Below, one piece after another: positions 13,377 to 23,175 of a stretch of 64,000 nucleotides of DNA (positions are counted from its first letter, which is position 1; every line of letters begins with the position of its first letter). The notes beneath the pieces are model-generated. The model saw nothing but the letters and a program-made list of their open reading frames with translations. It did no database searches and was not told the origin of the DNA. The position numbers and the translations under genes are program-made. The stretch lies in the NCBI RefSeq assembly GCF_008014345.1, contig NZ_VPFL01000002.1, forward strand, positions 1 to 64,000, given 5' to 3'. The stretch comes from Pelomicrobium methylotrophicum. GTDB lineage: Bacteria; Pseudomonadota; Gammaproteobacteria; Burkholderiales; UBA6910.

Positions 13377-14231
13377 TTAACGCCCGCCGGTGCCCCGCAG
13401 ACGGGCCAGGAGGTCCTCCAGTTGCTCCAGGGTGCCGTAATGGATGATGAGCCGCCCGCGGCCCCGGGGCCCCGGTCTGATCTCGACCGCGGCGCCGATG
13501 GCCTCCGAGACCTCCTCTTCCAGCCGGCGCACGTCCCGATCCGCGCGCCTCTTGGGCGCTTCGGGCGCCGCAAGGCGCTTCTGAACCAACCGCTCGGTGT
13601 CACGCACCGAGAGTTGCTTCGCCACCACCAGCCGGGCCGTCTGGACCTGTTGAGCCGCCGAGAGTGCGAGCAGCGCCCGGGCATGCCCCATGTCCAGCTT
13701 GCCCTCGAGCAACAGCTCCTGTACCGGCTGGGCCAGGTTGAGAAGCCGCAACAGGTTGCTGACGGCGCTGCGCGAGTAGCCGACAGCCTGGGCTGCCTGT
13801 TGGTGGGTCATGCCGAACTCCTCGATCAGTCGCTGGATGCCCCGCGCCTGCTCCAGGGGGTTGAGGTCTTCCCGCTGGATGTTTTCGATGAGGGCCATGG
13901 CCAGCGCCGCTTCATCGGGGACTTCCCGCACCACGGCCGGGATCTCGGCCAGCCCCGCCAGCTGGGCCGCGCGCCAGCGGCGCTCGCCAGCGACGATTTC
14001 GTAGTGACCGTCGGAGAGGGGCCTGACCAGGATGGGCTGCACGACGCCCTGCGCCTTGATGGACTCCGCGAGCGCCTGCAGCGATTCCGGGTCCATGCGG
14101 CTGCGCGGCTGGTAGCGTCCCGGACGCAGCGCGGTCACCGGCAGCGTTCGGGCGCTCTCCGGCGCCGCCATCTCCTGCCCACCTCCCAGCAGGGCATCCA
14201 GCCCCCGGCCCAGCCCTTTCATTTTCGCCAT
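13377..14231 (-). CDS. parB: Chromosome-partitioning protein ParB
   Basis: CTP-dependent DNA clamp that loads at parS and spreads, with ParA, to segregate the replication origin. 284 residues from the ATG at 14231 (MAKMKGLGRGLDALLGG, the classic N-terminal ParA-contact motif). The ParB/Spo0J nuclease-like CTP-binding domain (about 35-125) contains YEIVAGERRWRAA. The helix-turn-helix domain (about 135-230) contains the recognition segment TQQAAQAVGYSRSAVSN-like. The C-terminal dimer domain follows. It starts 5 bp after the parA stop. Its target sites are at 17720 and 17757. Confidence 0.96.
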   Translation of the reverse strand: MAKMKGLGRGLDALLGGGQEMAAPESARTLPVTALRPGRYQPRSRMDPESLQALAESIKAQGVVQPILVRPLSDGHYEIVAGERRWRAAQLAGLAEIPAVVREVPDEAALAMALIENIQREDLNPLEQARGIQRLIEEFGMTHQQAAQAVGYSRSAVSNLLRLLNLAQPVQELLLEGKLDMGHARALLALSAAQQVQTARLVVAKQLSVRDTERLVQKRLAAPEAPKRRADRDVRRLEEEVSEAIGAAVEIRPGPRGRGRLIIHYGTLEQLEDLLARLRGTGGR

Positions 14232-14236
14232 GGCGT

Positions 14237-15034
14237 TTACGCTTTCTGTCGGGTTTGTTCGGACGAAGACGCTTGGTGCCGGTTGAGCAGCTCCCCCGCC
14301 AGGGCGAGATAGGCCTGGCAGCCTTTGGACGCCCGGTCGTGGTTGAGCACGGGGACCCCGAAGCTCGGGGCTTCCGCCAACCGCACGTTGCGCGGGATCA
14401 CGGTGCGATAGACCTTGTCGCCGAAGTGCTGCACCAGTTGGGCCGACACCTGCAGCGACAGGGTGTTGCGAGGATCGAACATGGTGCGCAGGAGCCCCTC
14501 GATCTCCAGGCGCGGATTGAGGTGGGCCCGGACCCGGCGGATGGTCTGCACCAGATCCGACAGCCCCTCCAGCGCGTAATACTCGCACTGCATCGGGATC
14601 ATCACCGAGTGGGCGGCGGTCAAGCCGTTGACCGTCAACAGGTTGAGGGCCGGCGGGCAGTCGAGGAAGATGTAATCGTACTCGCCCTCCACTTCCGCCA
14701 ACGCGACCCTCAGCCGCGATTCCCGCCCTTCCAGCCCCACCAGTTCGACCTCCGCGCCGGCCAGCTCCCGGTTCGCGGGCAGCAGATGGTAGCCGCAGGA
14801 CAGCCCCGTGAGCAGCGCCTCCCGCACCGTCGCCTGGCCCAGCAGGACGTGGTACACAGTGCGGGAGAGCTTGCGCTTGTCCACGCCGCTGCCCATGGTG
14901 GCGTTGCCTTGGGGGTCCAGGTCCACCAACAGCACCCGGCGCGCGGCCGCACCCAAGCTCGCGGCGAGATTCACGCTGGTGGTGGTCTTGCCCACGCCAC
15001 CCTTCTGGTTGGCGACGGCCAGGATGCGAGCCAT
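14237..15034 (-). CDS. parA: Chromosome-partitioning ATPase ParA (Soj-like)
   Basis: Walker-type ATPase of 265 residues that binds DNA when ATP-loaded and is released by ParB. It begins [19 protein letters not shown]: the deviant Walker A motif with its signature lysine is KGGVGKTT at about 11-18, and Walker B is YIFLDCPP near 115. The start overlaps the rsmG stop by one base (TGATG), so the two are translationally coupled. Confidence 0.96.
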   Translation of the reverse strand: MARILAVANQKGGVGKTTTSVNLAASLGAAARRVLLVDLDPQGNATMGSGVDKRKLSRTVYHVLLGQATVREALLTGLSCGYHLLPANRELAGAEVELVGLEGRESRLRVALAEVEGEYDYIFLDCPPALNLLTVNGLTAAHSVMIPMQCEYYALEGLSDLVQTIRRVRAHLNPRLEIEGLLRTMFDPRNTLSLQVSAQLVQHFGDKVYRTVIPRNVRLAEAPSFGVPVLNHDRASKGCQAYLALAGELLNRHQASSSEQTRQKA

Positions 15035-15738
15035 CACCGCCTCCCCACGGGCATGCTGACCGATTCCTCCATGCTTTGCCCCCCTTTCCGAAGCACCACC
15101 GCGTGCCTGGCGGCATCGAGCGCCGGCACGGAAAGCGCAACCACCCGCTCTACGGTGTAATCCCCAGGAAGGTGGCGCAGCTCTTCGGTCGGAAACGCCC
15201 CCTTCATCGCCAAGATCCACCCCCCAGGACGGGCCAAGTGGCCGGCAAGCCGCAAAAATTCGGGCAGCCCCGCGAAGGCCCGGGACGTGACCACGTCAAA
15301 GGGCTTGGGCGGTGCCCAAGTTTCCACGCGCTGCCGCTCCACGACCACGTTGGCCAGCGCCAGCTCAGCCTTGGCGTGGACGAGAAAAGCGGCCTTCTTG
15401 TGGCTGCTCTCGATCAAAGTCACCTGGAGCGCCGGACAGGCGATCGCCACCGGGATACCCGGCAGCCCCGCCCCGCTTCCCACGTCAGCCATTCGGAGGC
15501 CTGCGGCCGGGCAATCGCCTTCGACCAGGGAGAGGTCTTCGATCAAGGGCAGGATCGCCAGCGAGTCCAGCAGGTGGTGGGTCACCATCCCGGCCGGCGA
15601 GCGGATCGCCGTCAGGTTGTAGACCCGGTTCCACCGGGCGAGCAAGCCAAGATAGTCGAGGAGGCGCCGGATCGCTGAGGGCGCGAGCGCCAACCCGAGC
15701 TGGGCCAGCCCGGTTTCCAGGATCTGGGCTTCGCTCAG
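15034..15738 (-). CDS. rsmG: 16S rRNA (guanine-527-N7)-methyltransferase
   Basis: SAM-dependent methyltransferase for G527 of 16S rRNA. Conserved blocks: [14 protein letters not shown], the SAM loop [23 protein letters not shown] and the C-terminal [15 protein letters not shown]. The start is unusual: no ATG or GTG is in frame near the expected N terminus. A CTG at 15738 overlaps the mnmG TGA stop (CTGA) and gives 234 residues; a TTG at 15693 would give 219. I list the CTG form because [16 protein letters not shown] looks like a family N terminus. The end overlaps parA. Confidence 0.9.
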   Translation of the reverse strand: MSEAQILETGLAQLGLALAPSAIRRLLDYLGLLARWNRVYNLTAIRSPAGMVTHHLLDSLAILPLIEDLSLVEGDCPAAGLRMADVGSGAGLPGIPVAIACPALQVTLIESSHKKAAFLVHAKAELALANVVVERQRVETWAPPKPFDVVTSRAFAGLPEFLRLAGHLARPGGWILAMKGAFPTEELRHLPGDYTVERVVALSVPALDAARHAVVLRKGGQSMEESVSMPVGRR

Positions 15739-17642
15739 GCCCGTCGCTTCTTTTCGCCGCTGGGACTGCAGGGGAAACCCCGCTTCAAGTGCACCAGCAG
15801 GAGCGAAATGGCCGCCGGGGTCACGCCCGAGATGCGGGCCGCCTGGCCCAAGGTCTCCGGCCGGTGGAGGTTCAGCTTCTGCTGCACTTCCACAGAAAGC
15901 CCCCGCACCGTCGTGTAGTCCAGGTCGGCGGGAAGCCGCGTGGACTCGAGGCTGCGGTTGCGTTCCACCTCGTCCTTCTGCCGCTGGATATAGCCCTGGT
16001 ACTTGGCCTGGATCTCCACCTGCTCGGCCACCTGGGGATCTTCGACCCCTGGCCCGACCTCTGGCAGCGTCATCAGGGCCTTGTACGTCACCTCCGGTCG
16101 CCGCAGCAGCTCCAACGCGGTGGCTTCCCGCTCCAGGGGCTTGCCGAAGACCTTCGCCTGCAACGCCGGCTCCAGCAGCCTCGGGTTGACCCAAGTGCTT
16201 TTGAGCCGCTCCTGCTCCCGGGCGATGGCGTCGCGCTTGCGGCAGAAGCGCTCCCACCGCACGTCGTCCACGAGGCCGAGCCGCCGGCCGATTTCGGTGA
16301 GCCGGAGATCGGCGTTGTCCTCCCGCAAGCTCAGGCGGTACTCCGCGCGGCTGGTGAACATCCGATAGGGTTCTGTGACGCCGCGGGTGATGAGGTCGTC
16401 CACCAGCACGCCCAAGTAGGCCTCGTCCCGGCGCGGGCACCAAGGTTCCCGCTCCTGGACCTGGAGCGCGGCGTTGATGCCGGCGAGCAGGCCCTGGGCG
16501 GCAGCTTCTTCGTACCCCGTGGTGCCGTTGATCTGCCCGGCAAAGAACAACCCCTGGATCTGTTTCGTCTCCAGCGAGCTCTTGAGCCCGCGGGGGTCAA
16601 AGTAGTCGTACTCGATGGCGTATCCCGGCCGGGTGATGTGGGCGTTTTCCAGGCCGCGGATGGAGCGTACCACCTCAAGCTGCACATCGAAAGGCAGCGA
16701 GGTGGAAACGCCGTTGGGGTACAGCTCGGTCGTAGTGAGCCCTTCGGGTTCCAGGAACACCTGGTGCGAAGACTTGGCGGCGAACCGGACCACCTTGTCT
16801 TCGATGGACGGGCAGTAGCGCGGGCCGATCCCCTCGATCTTGCCAGCGTAAAGCGGTGAGCGGTCCAGCGCGCCCCGGATGATGTCGTGGGTGCGCTCGT
16901 TGGTGTGCGTGATCCAGCACGGGAGCTGCCGGGGGTGCTGGGCAGGGTCGCCCAAGAATGAGAAAACGGGCGGCGGATCGTCGCCGGGCTGGACTTCCAT
17001 CACGGAAAAATCCACCGTTCGCCCGTCGATGCGCGGGGGCGTCCCCGTCTTGAGGCGCCCCACCGGCAGCTTGAGCTCCCGCAGCCTGGCCGCCAGGGTC
17101 AGCGCCGGCGGATCCCCTGCCCGGCCAGCGCGGTAATTGACGAAGCCCACATGAATGAGGCCGGACAAGAAGGTGCCGGTGGTGAGCACCACGGCCCGGG
17201 CCTCGAACTTGAGCCCCAACTGGGTCACCACGCCCGTCACCCGCTCGCCTTCCAGAAGCAGGTCGTCCACCGCTTGCTGGAAGAGCCAGAGGTTGGGTTG
17301 ATTTTCCAATCGCCGGCGGATGGCCTGCTTGTAGAGCACCCGGTCTGCCTGGGCGCGGGTGGCACGCACGGCCGGGCCTTTGCTTGCATTCAGGATGCGA
17401 AACTGGATGCCCGCCTCGTCAGTGGCCGCCGCCATGGCGCCCCCGAGCGCGTCGATCTCTTTGACCAGGTGGCCCTTGCCGATCCCCCCGATGGAGGGGT
17501 TGCAGGACATCTGCCCGAGGGTCTCGATGTTATGGGTCAGCAGCAGGGTACGGGCCCCGGCCCGGGCCGCCGCCAAGGCCGCCTCGGTGCCGGCGTGGCC
17601 GCCGCCAACGACGATGACGTCAAACCGCGTGGGATAGAACAT
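15735..17642 (-). CDS. mnmG: tRNA uridine-5-carboxymethylaminomethyl modification enzyme MnmG (GidA)
   Basis: FAD- and NADH-binding partner of MnmE that makes cmnm5U at the wobble position of certain tRNAs. 635 residues from [20 protein letters not shown]; the ATG at 17642 is preferred to one nine codons upstream because it fits the family. The dinucleotide fold [17 protein letters not shown] is at about 13-28, and CNPSIGG near 50 and [11 protein letters not shown] near 275 are MnmG signatures. It heads an mnmG-rsmG-parA-parB operon. Confidence 0.97.
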   Translation of the reverse strand: MFYPTRFDVIVVGGGHAGTEAALAAARAGARTLLLTHNIETLGQMSCNPSIGGIGKGHLVKEIDALGGAMAAATDEAGIQFRILNASKGPAVRATRAQADRVLYKQAIRRRLENQPNLWLFQQAVDDLLLEGERVTGVVTQLGLKFEARAVVLTTGTFLSGLIHVGFVNYRAGRAGDPPALTLAARLRELKLPVGRLKTGTPPRIDGRTVDFSVMEVQPGDDPPPVFSFLGDPAQHPRQLPCWITHTNERTHDIIRGALDRSPLYAGKIEGIGPRYCPSIEDKVVRFAAKSSHQVFLEPEGLTTTELYPNGVSTSLPFDVQLEVVRSIRGLENAHITRPGYAIEYDYFDPRGLKSSLETKQIQGLFFAGQINGTTGYEEAAAQGLLAGINAALQVQEREPWCPRRDEAYLGVLVDDLITRGVTEPYRMFTSRAEYRLSLREDNADLRLTEIGRRLGLVDDVRWERFCRKRDAIAREQERLKSTWVNPRLLEPALQAKVFGKPLEREATALELLRRPEVTYKALMTLPEVGPGVEDPQVAEQVEIQAKYQGYIQRQKDEVERNRSLESTRLPADLDYTTVRGLSVEVQQKLNLHRPETLGQAARISGVTPAAISLLLVHLKRGFPCSPSGEKKRRA

Positions 17643-17719
17643 GGTGCAACCGCAAGAACGGGGTGCCAATCATACTGCAAATACCACATCGTGCCCAACC
17701 GCCAGACGCCGGCCGGGCG

Positions 17720-17735
17720 GGTTTCACGTGGAACA
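17720..17735. promoter_or_regulatory. parS site 1 (ParB binding)
   Basis: GGTTTCACGTGGAACA matches the widely conserved parS palindrome TGTTTCACGTGAAACA at 14 of 16 positions. It lies 78 bp upstream of mnmG, 21 bp from the second copy. Confidence 0.8.
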
Positions 17736-17756
17736 ACCGCCGAGACAGAACGCCCC

Positions 17757-17772
17757 TGTTTCACGTGAAACC
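17757..17772. promoter_or_regulatory. parS site 2 (ParB binding)
   Basis: TGTTTCACGTGAAACC matches the consensus parS at 15 of 16 positions, better than site 1. It lies about 4 kb from the inferred oriC, the usual placement for chromosomal parS. Confidence 0.9.
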
Positions 17773-17789
17773 ATGGTTTCCAACATAAA

Positions 17790-17814
17790 ATTATATAAAA
17801 AACAATATATTATA
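17790..17814 (-). promoter_or_regulatory. AT-rich promoter zone of the mnmG operon
   Basis: Two consensus TATAAT -10 hexamers are read on the minus strand (17809-17814 and 17790-17795) within a 50-bp AT tract. No clear -35 is seen, so which hexamer is used is uncertain. Both would place the parS sites inside the mnmG 5' leader. Confidence 0.45.
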
Positions 17815-17917
17815 GTTGTAGTCCCAAGGGGCGGCCTTGGGGAAATGCGGCAGCCCTCTTCGCTTTCCACCGCAGCGAGCTCACGCCGAGCCGCTGCCCG
17901 AGTTCGGCAAGCGACGC

Positions 17918-19261
17918 CTATTTCCCGATGCAGAACCGGGAAAAGATCTGTCCCAGCAGATCGTCGGCGGTGAATTCTCCGGTGATGGTCGCCAGGGCAG
18001 CGTGCGCGAGGCGCAGCTCCTCCGCAAAGAGCTCAAGGCCCAGGCTTGCCGCCGGCGCGGCCGCCGCCAGTCGCTCTTGCGCTTCGGTCAACGCTGCCAG
18101 GTGCCGTTCCCGCGCCATGAACAGCCCCTCGCCCGAGGAAGTCCACCCTGCCTGTCGCAGCAGCTCCTGCTGAAGGAGTTCCACGCCTTCTCCCGTCTTG
18201 GCCGAGAGCCACACTTCGGTCGTCGTGCCCTCTGCCCGCACCGCGGGCGCCACCCCGGCCAGGTCGATCTTGTTGCGCACCACCACCCGCGGTAGGCGGT
18301 CCGGCAGTTGCCGCAAGATCGCTTCGTCCTCCGGCGTCACCCCCTGCCCGTACTCGGTGACGACCAGCACCAGGTCAGCCGCCTCCACCGCTCGGCGAGC
18401 CCGCTCGATGCCGATGCGCTCCACCGCGTCCTGGGTCTCCCGCAGGCCCGCGGTGTCGATGATGTGAAAGGGCACGCCCTGGATCTCCACGTGGCTGCGG
18501 ATCGTGTCCCGCGTCGTGCCGGGGATCTCGGTGACGATGGCCACTTCCTCGCGCGCGAGCCGGTTGAGGAGGCTCGACTTGCCCACGTTCGGGCGCCCCA
18601 CCAGGGCGACCTGGGCGCCTTCCCGCAGGAGCGCTCCCTGCCGGGCGTTGGCCAGGAGGCCGGCCAGCCGGGCACGAAGGCGTTCGAGCCGCCCGAAGGC
18701 GTCGGCCTGCTGCAGGAAATCGATTTCCTCATCGGGAAAATCCAAGGTGGCCTCGGTCAGCGCGCGAAGTTCCATGAGCCCGTCCTTGAGCGCGTTCACC
18801 TCCCGCGAAAACTCGCCTCGCAGCGAGCGCATGGCGCTGCGCGCGGCTTCGGCAGTGGAAGCGTCGATCAGATCCGCAACGCTTTCAGCCTGCGCCAGGT
18901 CCAGCTTGCCGCTTAAGAAAGCCCGCTTGCTGAATTCACCGGGCTCGGCGAGCCGCGCCCCCAGCTCCAGGCAGCGTTTGAGCAGCAGGTTCAGCACCGT
19001 CATGCCGCCGTGGCCCTGCAGCTCCACCACGTCTTCCCCGGTGTAGGAATGAGGCGCGGAAAAGTAGAGGACGATGCCTTCGTCGATCACCCGGCCTTCG
19101 GCGTCCTTGAGCGCGGCCAGGGTCGCGAAGCGGGGCTTGGGAACGCGCCCGAGAAGCGCGATGAGGAAAGGCTTGAGGTCGCGGCCGGAGAGCCGCACGA
19201 TGCCGATGCCGCCGCGCCCGGGCGGCGTGGCAATGGCCGCGATCGGCTCACCGTTTTGCAT
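17918..19261 (-). CDS. mnmE: tRNA modification GTPase MnmE (TrmE)
   Basis: Dimeric, K+-activated GTPase of 447 residues that works with MnmG on wobble uridines. The N-terminal tetrahydrofolate-binding domain (about 1-120) starts with [17 protein letters not shown]. The G domain, inserted in a helical domain, has G1 GRPNVGKSS (about 223-231), G3 [10 protein letters not shown] and G4 NKID. It ends with the invariant FCIGK. Its start overlaps the yidC stop by 14 bp. MnmG is encoded immediately downstream on the same strand. Confidence 0.97.
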   Translation of the reverse strand: MQNGEPIAAIATPPGRGGIGIVRLSGRDLKPFLIALLGRVPKPRFATLAALKDAEGRVIDEGIVLYFSAPHSYTGEDVVELQGHGGMTVLNLLLKRCLELGARLAEPGEFSKRAFLSGKLDLAQAESVADLIDASTAEAARSAMRSLRGEFSREVNALKDGLMELRALTEATLDFPDEEIDFLQQADAFGRLERLRARLAGLLANARQGALLREGAQVALVGRPNVGKSSLLNRLAREEVAIVTEIPGTTRDTIRSHVEIQGVPFHIIDTAGLRETQDAVERIGIERARRAVEAADLVLVVTEYGQGVTPEDEAILRQLPDRLPRVVVRNKIDLAGVAPAVRAEGTTTEVWLSAKTGEGVELLQQELLRQAGWTSSGEGLFMARERHLAALTEAQERLAAAAPAASLGLELFAEELRLAHAALATITGEFTADDLLGQIFSRFCIGK

Positions 19262-20891
19262 GGGCAGCAGCCGCCCGCTCCATCCGGCGGGTAATGTACC
19301 ACTGCTGCGCGATCGAGAGGATGTTGTTCACCAGCCAGTACAGCACCAATCCCGCCGGGAAGAAGAAGAAGAACACCGAGAAGGCGACCGGCATGATCTG
19401 CATCACCCGCGCCTGGATCGGGTCCGGAGGCGTCGGGTTGAGCTTGGTCTGGATCCACATGGTGACGCCCATCACCACCGGCAGGACGAAATACGGATCC
19501 GGCGCCGACAGATCCTGGATCCACCCGATGAACGGCGCGTTGCGCAGCTCCACCGCCGCGACGAGCACCCAGTAGAGCGCGATGAACACCGGGATCTGGA
19601 TCAGGATCGGCAGGCAGCCGCCCAGCGGATTGATTTTCTCCTCCTTGTAGAGATCCATCATCGCCTGGTGCAGCTTCTGACGGTCGTGGCCGTACAGCTC
19701 CTTGATGCGCTGCAGCCGCGGAGTGATGGCCTTCATGCGCGCCATGGACCGATAGCTCGCCGCGGACAGCGGATAGAACACCGCCTTCACCAGCACGGTG
19801 AGCAGAATGATGGCCACCCCCCAGTTCTGTACCCACCGGTGGAACAGGTCCAGCACCCAGAACAGAGGCACCGCGATCACCGTGAGCCAGCCGTAATCCA
19901 CCACCAGGTCGAGGCCAGGGGCGAGCTTCGCCAGCGCCCTCTGCTCCTGGGGGCCAGCGTACAACCGCATCGTCGCCGTGCGGCTTGCGCCCGGCTCGAT
20001 GGCGCCGAGCGGGACGATGACGCCCGCGGCGTACAGGTCAGGGCCGAGCGCGCGGGCGAAGAACTCCCGGGAGACGTTGCCCACCGGCAGCCACGCCGCG
20101 AGGAAATAGTGCTGCACCATGGCGATCCATCCGTCGGTGGCCGTTTTCGGCAGGCTCGCCTTGCCCTTCTCGATGTCCGAGAAGGCGATTTTCTGGAACT
20201 TGGTCTCCTCGGTGTACACAGCCGGGCCGGTGTAGGTGTGCAGCAGCTTCGGGTCGCCCTCAGGCGGCTTGCCGTCGCGCTGGAACTGGTAATAGGCGAA
20301 CGGGGCGATCGGGGCCGGGCCGTCGTTTTTGATGGAGAATGCGACGTCCACCACGTAGCTGCCGCGGCGGAAGGTGTAAATCTTTTCCACCACCACGCCG
20401 TTAGCCGCAGGCGCCGAGAGGCGCACCTGCAACGTCTCCTCTCCCGGCTTGAGCTGGTAGGGACCAGGGGCGGCGGTAAACAGGGTTTTGTGGCTCGGCA
20501 AATCATCGCCGATCAGCCCCGATTGAGCCACGTACACCCGCTCGCCCTGGCGCTGGAAGAGCACAAAGGGCTTCTTCTTGTCTACAGCCCCGACGTGCTT
20601 GAGCAGCTCCAGCCGAACCACGTCCCCACCGAGAGTCTGGATGTCCGCCCGCAGCACGTCGGTGGTCACGGTGAGCGTGCTGCCCGGGTTCATGGGAGCC
20701 GACTCGCCAGCCTTGTGGAGTTCGGCCTGCTTTTCGAGCAGCTCGCGCCCCACCGGGGGTGCCGGATTTTCAGCAGCAGGCGCCGCCTGCGGGGGTGCCG
20801 TGGGCCTGCGCTGGTGCTCCTGCCACGCCTGCCACAGGAACAAGAGCGACATGGAGAAGATCAGGAACAGGATCAGCCGCTGAATTTCCAT
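19248..20891 (-). CDS. yidC: Membrane protein insertase YidC
   Basis: Inner-membrane insertase, 547 residues from the ATG at 20891 (a GTG lies one codon upstream). An N-terminal signal-anchor helix ([18 protein letters not shown]) is followed by a Pro/Ala-rich linker, the large periplasmic beta domain (about 60-340) and five conserved transmembrane helices (about 350-540). The latter include [19 protein letters not shown] and [20 protein letters not shown]. It lies between yidD and mnmE in the rpmH operon. Confidence 0.96.
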   Translation of the reverse strand: MEIQRLILFLIFSMSLLFLWQAWQEHQRRPTAPPQAAPAAENPAPPVGRELLEKQAELHKAGESAPMNPGSTLTVTTDVLRADIQTLGGDVVRLELLKHVGAVDKKKPFVLFQRQGERVYVAQSGLIGDDLPSHKTLFTAAPGPYQLKPGEETLQVRLSAPAANGVVVEKIYTFRRGSYVVDVAFSIKNDGPAPIAPFAYYQFQRDGKPPEGDPKLLHTYTGPAVYTEETKFQKIAFSDIEKGKASLPKTATDGWIAMVQHYFLAAWLPVGNVSREFFARALGPDLYAAGVIVPLGAIEPGASRTATMRLYAGPQEQRALAKLAPGLDLVVDYGWLTVIAVPLFWVLDLFHRWVQNWGVAIILLTVLVKAVFYPLSAASYRSMARMKAITPRLQRIKELYGHDRQKLHQAMMDLYKEEKINPLGGCLPILIQIPVFIALYWVLVAAVELRNAPFIGWIQDLSAPDPYFVLPVVMGVTMWIQTKLNPTPPDPIQARVMQIMPVAFSVFFFFFPAGLVLYWLVNNILSIAQQWYITRRMERAAAAHAKR

Positions 20892-20910
20892 CACTCAGTG
20901 TGAAAAAAGC

Positions 20911-21120
20911 CTAAGGTACCGGGTCGTGGCCCCCGGCGTGGAACGGATGGCAGCGCGCAAGGCGCTTGAGCGCGAGCCACGCGCCGCGCCCCAGCCCGTG
21001 GCGCGCGATGGCCTCCCGGGCGTACTCGGAGCAGGTCGGTGTAAACCGGCAATGGGGCCCCAGCAGCGGGCTGACCGCCATCTGGTAAGCGCGGATCAGC
21101 CCGATCAGGATGCGCGACAC
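20911..21120 (-). CDS. yidD: Membrane protein insertion efficiency factor YidD
   Basis: Small membrane-associated protein of 69 residues with a GTG start at 21120. The family signature is complete: [23 protein letters not shown], then a conserved [13 protein letters not shown] end. It overlaps the rnpA 3' end by 16 bp and lies 19 bp upstream of yidC, the usual arrangement. Confidence 0.95.
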   Translation of the reverse strand: MSRILIGLIRAYQMAVSPLLGPHCRFTPTCSEYAREAIARHGLGRGAWLALKRLARCHPFHAGGHDPVP

Positions 21121-21473
21121 GGGGCAATCCTTTCCATCAATGCTGCCAGCTCCTGCTGCGCCGCTATCCCTTCCGCCCGGGGGATCGCCCGCTTCAGACG
21201 CACGACAATGTCTTCCGCTCCCAGGCTCGCCCGCCGCTGGCGGAAAACCTCCCGGGCGATACGCTTGGCGTAATTGCGGTCGACGGCGCGAGGCGCCACC
21301 TTGCGGCTCACCACCAGCCCCAACCGGGCCATGCCCAAGCCGTTGCGCCGGGCGAACACCTGGAAGTACCGTCCGGCGAAGCTGCGACGGCTCTCAAAAA
21401 CCGCGCGAAACTCCCCGGGTTGCCGCAGTCGCGCCGCTTTGGGTAAGCTGTGCGGCCGTACCGTCAGGGTCAG
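21105..21473 (-). CDS. rnpA: Ribonuclease P protein component, start codon atypical
   Basis: Basic protein that assists the RNase P RNA in tRNA 5' maturation. The core from [17 protein letters not shown] through [30 protein letters not shown] (the RNR motif) is clear. There is no ATG, GTG or TTG between the rpmH stop and the core. Two starts remain. A CTG at 21473 overlaps the rpmH stop as CTGA and gives 122 residues, the normal length. An ATG at 21617 lies 13 bases before the rpmH ATG and would give a 170-residue protein with rpmH nested inside it. I list the CTG form. The 3' end overlaps yidD. Confidence 0.85.
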   Translation of the reverse strand: MTLTVRPHSLPKAARLRQPGEFRAVFESRRSFAGRYFQVFARRNGLGMARLGLVVSRKVAPRAVDRNYAKRIAREVFRQRRASLGAEDIVVRLKRAIPRAEGIAAQQELAALMERIAPCRAS

Positions 21474-21604
21474 ACGCTGAGCCGGGTTCGGCCCTTCGCC
21501 CGGCGTGCGCGGATGACCGCGGCGCCAGAGCGCGTGCGCATGCGGGCCCGGAAGCCATGGGTGCGCTTTCGCCGTACGACCGACGGCTGGTATGTGCGCT
21601 TCAT
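21470..21604 (-). CDS. rpmH: 50S ribosomal protein L34
   Basis: 44 residues, [18 protein letters not shown]...RTRLSV, an unmistakable L34. The ribosome-binding site GATGAGG is 7 bases upstream of the ATG. It is the first gene of the rpmH-rnpA-yidD-yidC-mnmE operon, under the strong promoter at 21639-21667. Confidence 0.97.
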   Translation of the reverse strand: MKRTYQPSVVRRKRTHGFRARMRTRSGAAVIRARRAKGRTRLSV

Positions 21605-21638
21605 GGGCAAACCTCATCGTTTAATGGAAAAGCTCGCT

Positions 21639-21667
21639 ATTACAAACTGAGACTTGCACCCTGTCAA
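21639..21667 (-). promoter_or_regulatory. Strong sigma-70 promoter of rpmH
   Basis: Minus strand: consensus -35 TTGACA (21662-21667), 17-bp spacer, -10 TGTAAT (21639-21644), giving a start point about 28 bp before the rpmH ATG. Confidence 0.75.
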
Positions 21668-21687
21668 CCGCGACGGGCTACACAGTC

Positions 21688-21696
21688 TGTGGATAA
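21688..21696 (-). promoter_or_regulatory. DnaA box upstream of dnaA
   Basis: TGTGGATAA on the plus strand is a perfect TTATCCACA on the minus strand. It overlaps the likely -35 of the dnaA promoter and lies just upstream of the rpmH promoter, so DnaA could repress its own gene. Confidence 0.8.
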
Positions 21697-21718
21697 CCCT
21701 GACCGAAGCGACTAGAAT
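21690..21718 (+). promoter_or_regulatory. Candidate dnaA promoter
   Basis: -10 TAGAAT at 21713-21718; at 17 bp spacing the -35 is TGGATA (4 of 6), lying inside the DnaA box. The start point would be about 60 bp upstream of dnaA. Confidence 0.45.
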
Positions 21719-21783
21719 ACGTTCCGTCGACCCGCACCGGCGGCGCAATCTCCGTTCTGTAAACCAAATCGAACCCCCTCTTC

Positions 21784-23103
21784 ATGGACGAGTTCTGGGC
21801 AGCGTGTCTCCAGCATTTCGAGCGTGAGCTCACGCCACAGCAGTTCAAGACATGGATCAAGCCGTTGAAATACGAGCGACAAGCCCACGACATCGTGCTC
21901 CATGCGCCCAACCGCTTCGTCCTGGACTGGGTTCGCGACCGTTTCCTGGAGACGATCGAAAGCATTGCCAAAGCCCATTTCGACGGAAAAGCCCATGTCA
22001 CGCTCCAGCTCGCCGGCCCCTCGACCGAAAGCGCCCCTGCCCCGTTGGCGGGCGCGCCCCGGGCCAAGGTGCGTGCCAAGGACCCGAGCCGGCTCAACCC
22101 CATCTTCACGTTCGACACCTTCGTCACCGGCAAAGCAAACCAGTTGGCCCGGGCCGCCGCCATTCAGGTGGCGGAAAACCCCGGAACCGCCTATAACCCC
22201 CTGTTCATCTACGGGGGCGTCGGACTCGGAAAGACCCACTTGATCCAGGCCATTGGCAACCTGGTGCACGAGCTGCATCCCGAGGCCAAAATCCGCTACA
22301 CCCACGCCGAACAGTACGTCTCCGACGTCGTCAAGGCATACCAGCACAAGTCGTTCGACGACTTCAAGCAGTATTACCATTCCCTCGACCTGCTGCTCAT
22401 TGACGACATCCAGTTCTTTAGCGGCAAGAGTCGCACCCAGGAAGAGTTCTTCTACGCCTTCAATGCGTTGATCGAGGCCCACAAACAGGTGGTCATTACC
22501 TGCGACAGCTACCCGAAGGAGATCAACGGCATTGAAGACCGCCTGATCTCCCGCTTTGGCTGGGGACTCACGGTCGCGGTGGAACCGCCGGAGCTGGAGA
22601 TGCGCGTGGCGATCCTGATCAAAAAGGCTGCAACGGAGCAGATCCAACTCGACGAAGGCGTGGCCTTCTTCATCGCCAAGCACATCCGCTCCAACGTGCG
22701 GGAGCTGGAAGGCGCGCTCAAGCGGGTGGTGGCGTTCTCCCGCTTTACCGGCATGCCCATCACCCTCGATCTCGCCCGTGAGGCGCTGAAGGACCTGCTG
22801 GCGGTCCAAAGCCGGCAAATTTCCATCGAGAACATCCAGAAAACGGTCGCCGACTACTACAAGATCAAAGTTTCCGACCTCTACTCGAAGAAGCGCTCGC
22901 GCAACGTCGCCCGCCCCCGCCAACTCGCCATGGCGCTTGCCAAGGAGCTCACTTCCTTGAGCCTGCCAGACATCGGCGACGCCTTTGGTGGCCGCGACCA
23001 CACCACCGTGCTCCACGCCTGCCGCAAGATCGGCGAGCTGCAGGCCACGAACCCTGAAATCTCCCGGGATTTCAAGACGCTCATTCAGATCCTGCGCGGT
23101 TGA
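21784..23103 (+). CDS. dnaA: Chromosomal replication initiator DnaA
   Basis: Binds DnaA boxes and melts the origin. 439 residues: domain I (about 1-75, starting [21 protein letters not shown]), a short linker (about 76-105), the AAA+ domain III (about 105-320) with Walker [11 protein letters not shown] (144-153) and Walker [10 protein letters not shown], and the C-terminal DNA-binding domain IV ending with the box-reading motif [19 protein letters not shown]. It is the first gene on the plus strand, divergent from rpmH and followed by dnaN. Confidence 0.98.
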   Translation: MDEFWAACLQHFERELTPQQFKTWIKPLKYERQAHDIVLHAPNRFVLDWVRDRFLETIESIAKAHFDGKAHVTLQLAGPSTESAPAPLAGAPRAKVRAKDPSRLNPIFTFDTFVTGKANQLARAAAIQVAENPGTAYNPLFIYGGVGLGKTHLIQAIGNLVHELHPEAKIRYTHAEQYVSDVVKAYQHKSFDDFKQYYHSLDLLLIDDIQFFSGKSRTQEEFFYAFNALIEAHKQVVITCDSYPKEINGIEDRLISRFGWGLTVAVEPPELEMRVAILIKKAATEQIQLDEGVAFFIAKHIRSNVRELEGALKRVVAFSRFTGMPITLDLAREALKDLLAVQSRQISIENIQKTVADYYKIKVSDLYSKKRSRNVARPRQLAMALAKELTSLSLPDIGDAFGGRDHTTVLHACRKIGELQATNPEISRDFKTLIQILRG

Positions 23104-23119
23104 TGGCGCATGGACAGCC

Positions 23120-23128
23120 TGTGGATAA
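23120..23128 (-). promoter_or_regulatory. DnaA box
   Basis: Perfect TTATCCACA on the minus strand, 17 bp past the dnaA stop. Confidence 0.75.
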
Positions 23129-23166
23129 GTTCCCTGGCTGATGCGGCACGATTTTCCATGCACAAT

Positions 23167-23175
23167 TTGTCCACA
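23167..23175 (+). promoter_or_regulatory. DnaA box, one mismatch
   Basis: TTGTCCACA, one change from TTATCCACA, in opposite orientation to the box at 23120. Confidence 0.6.
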
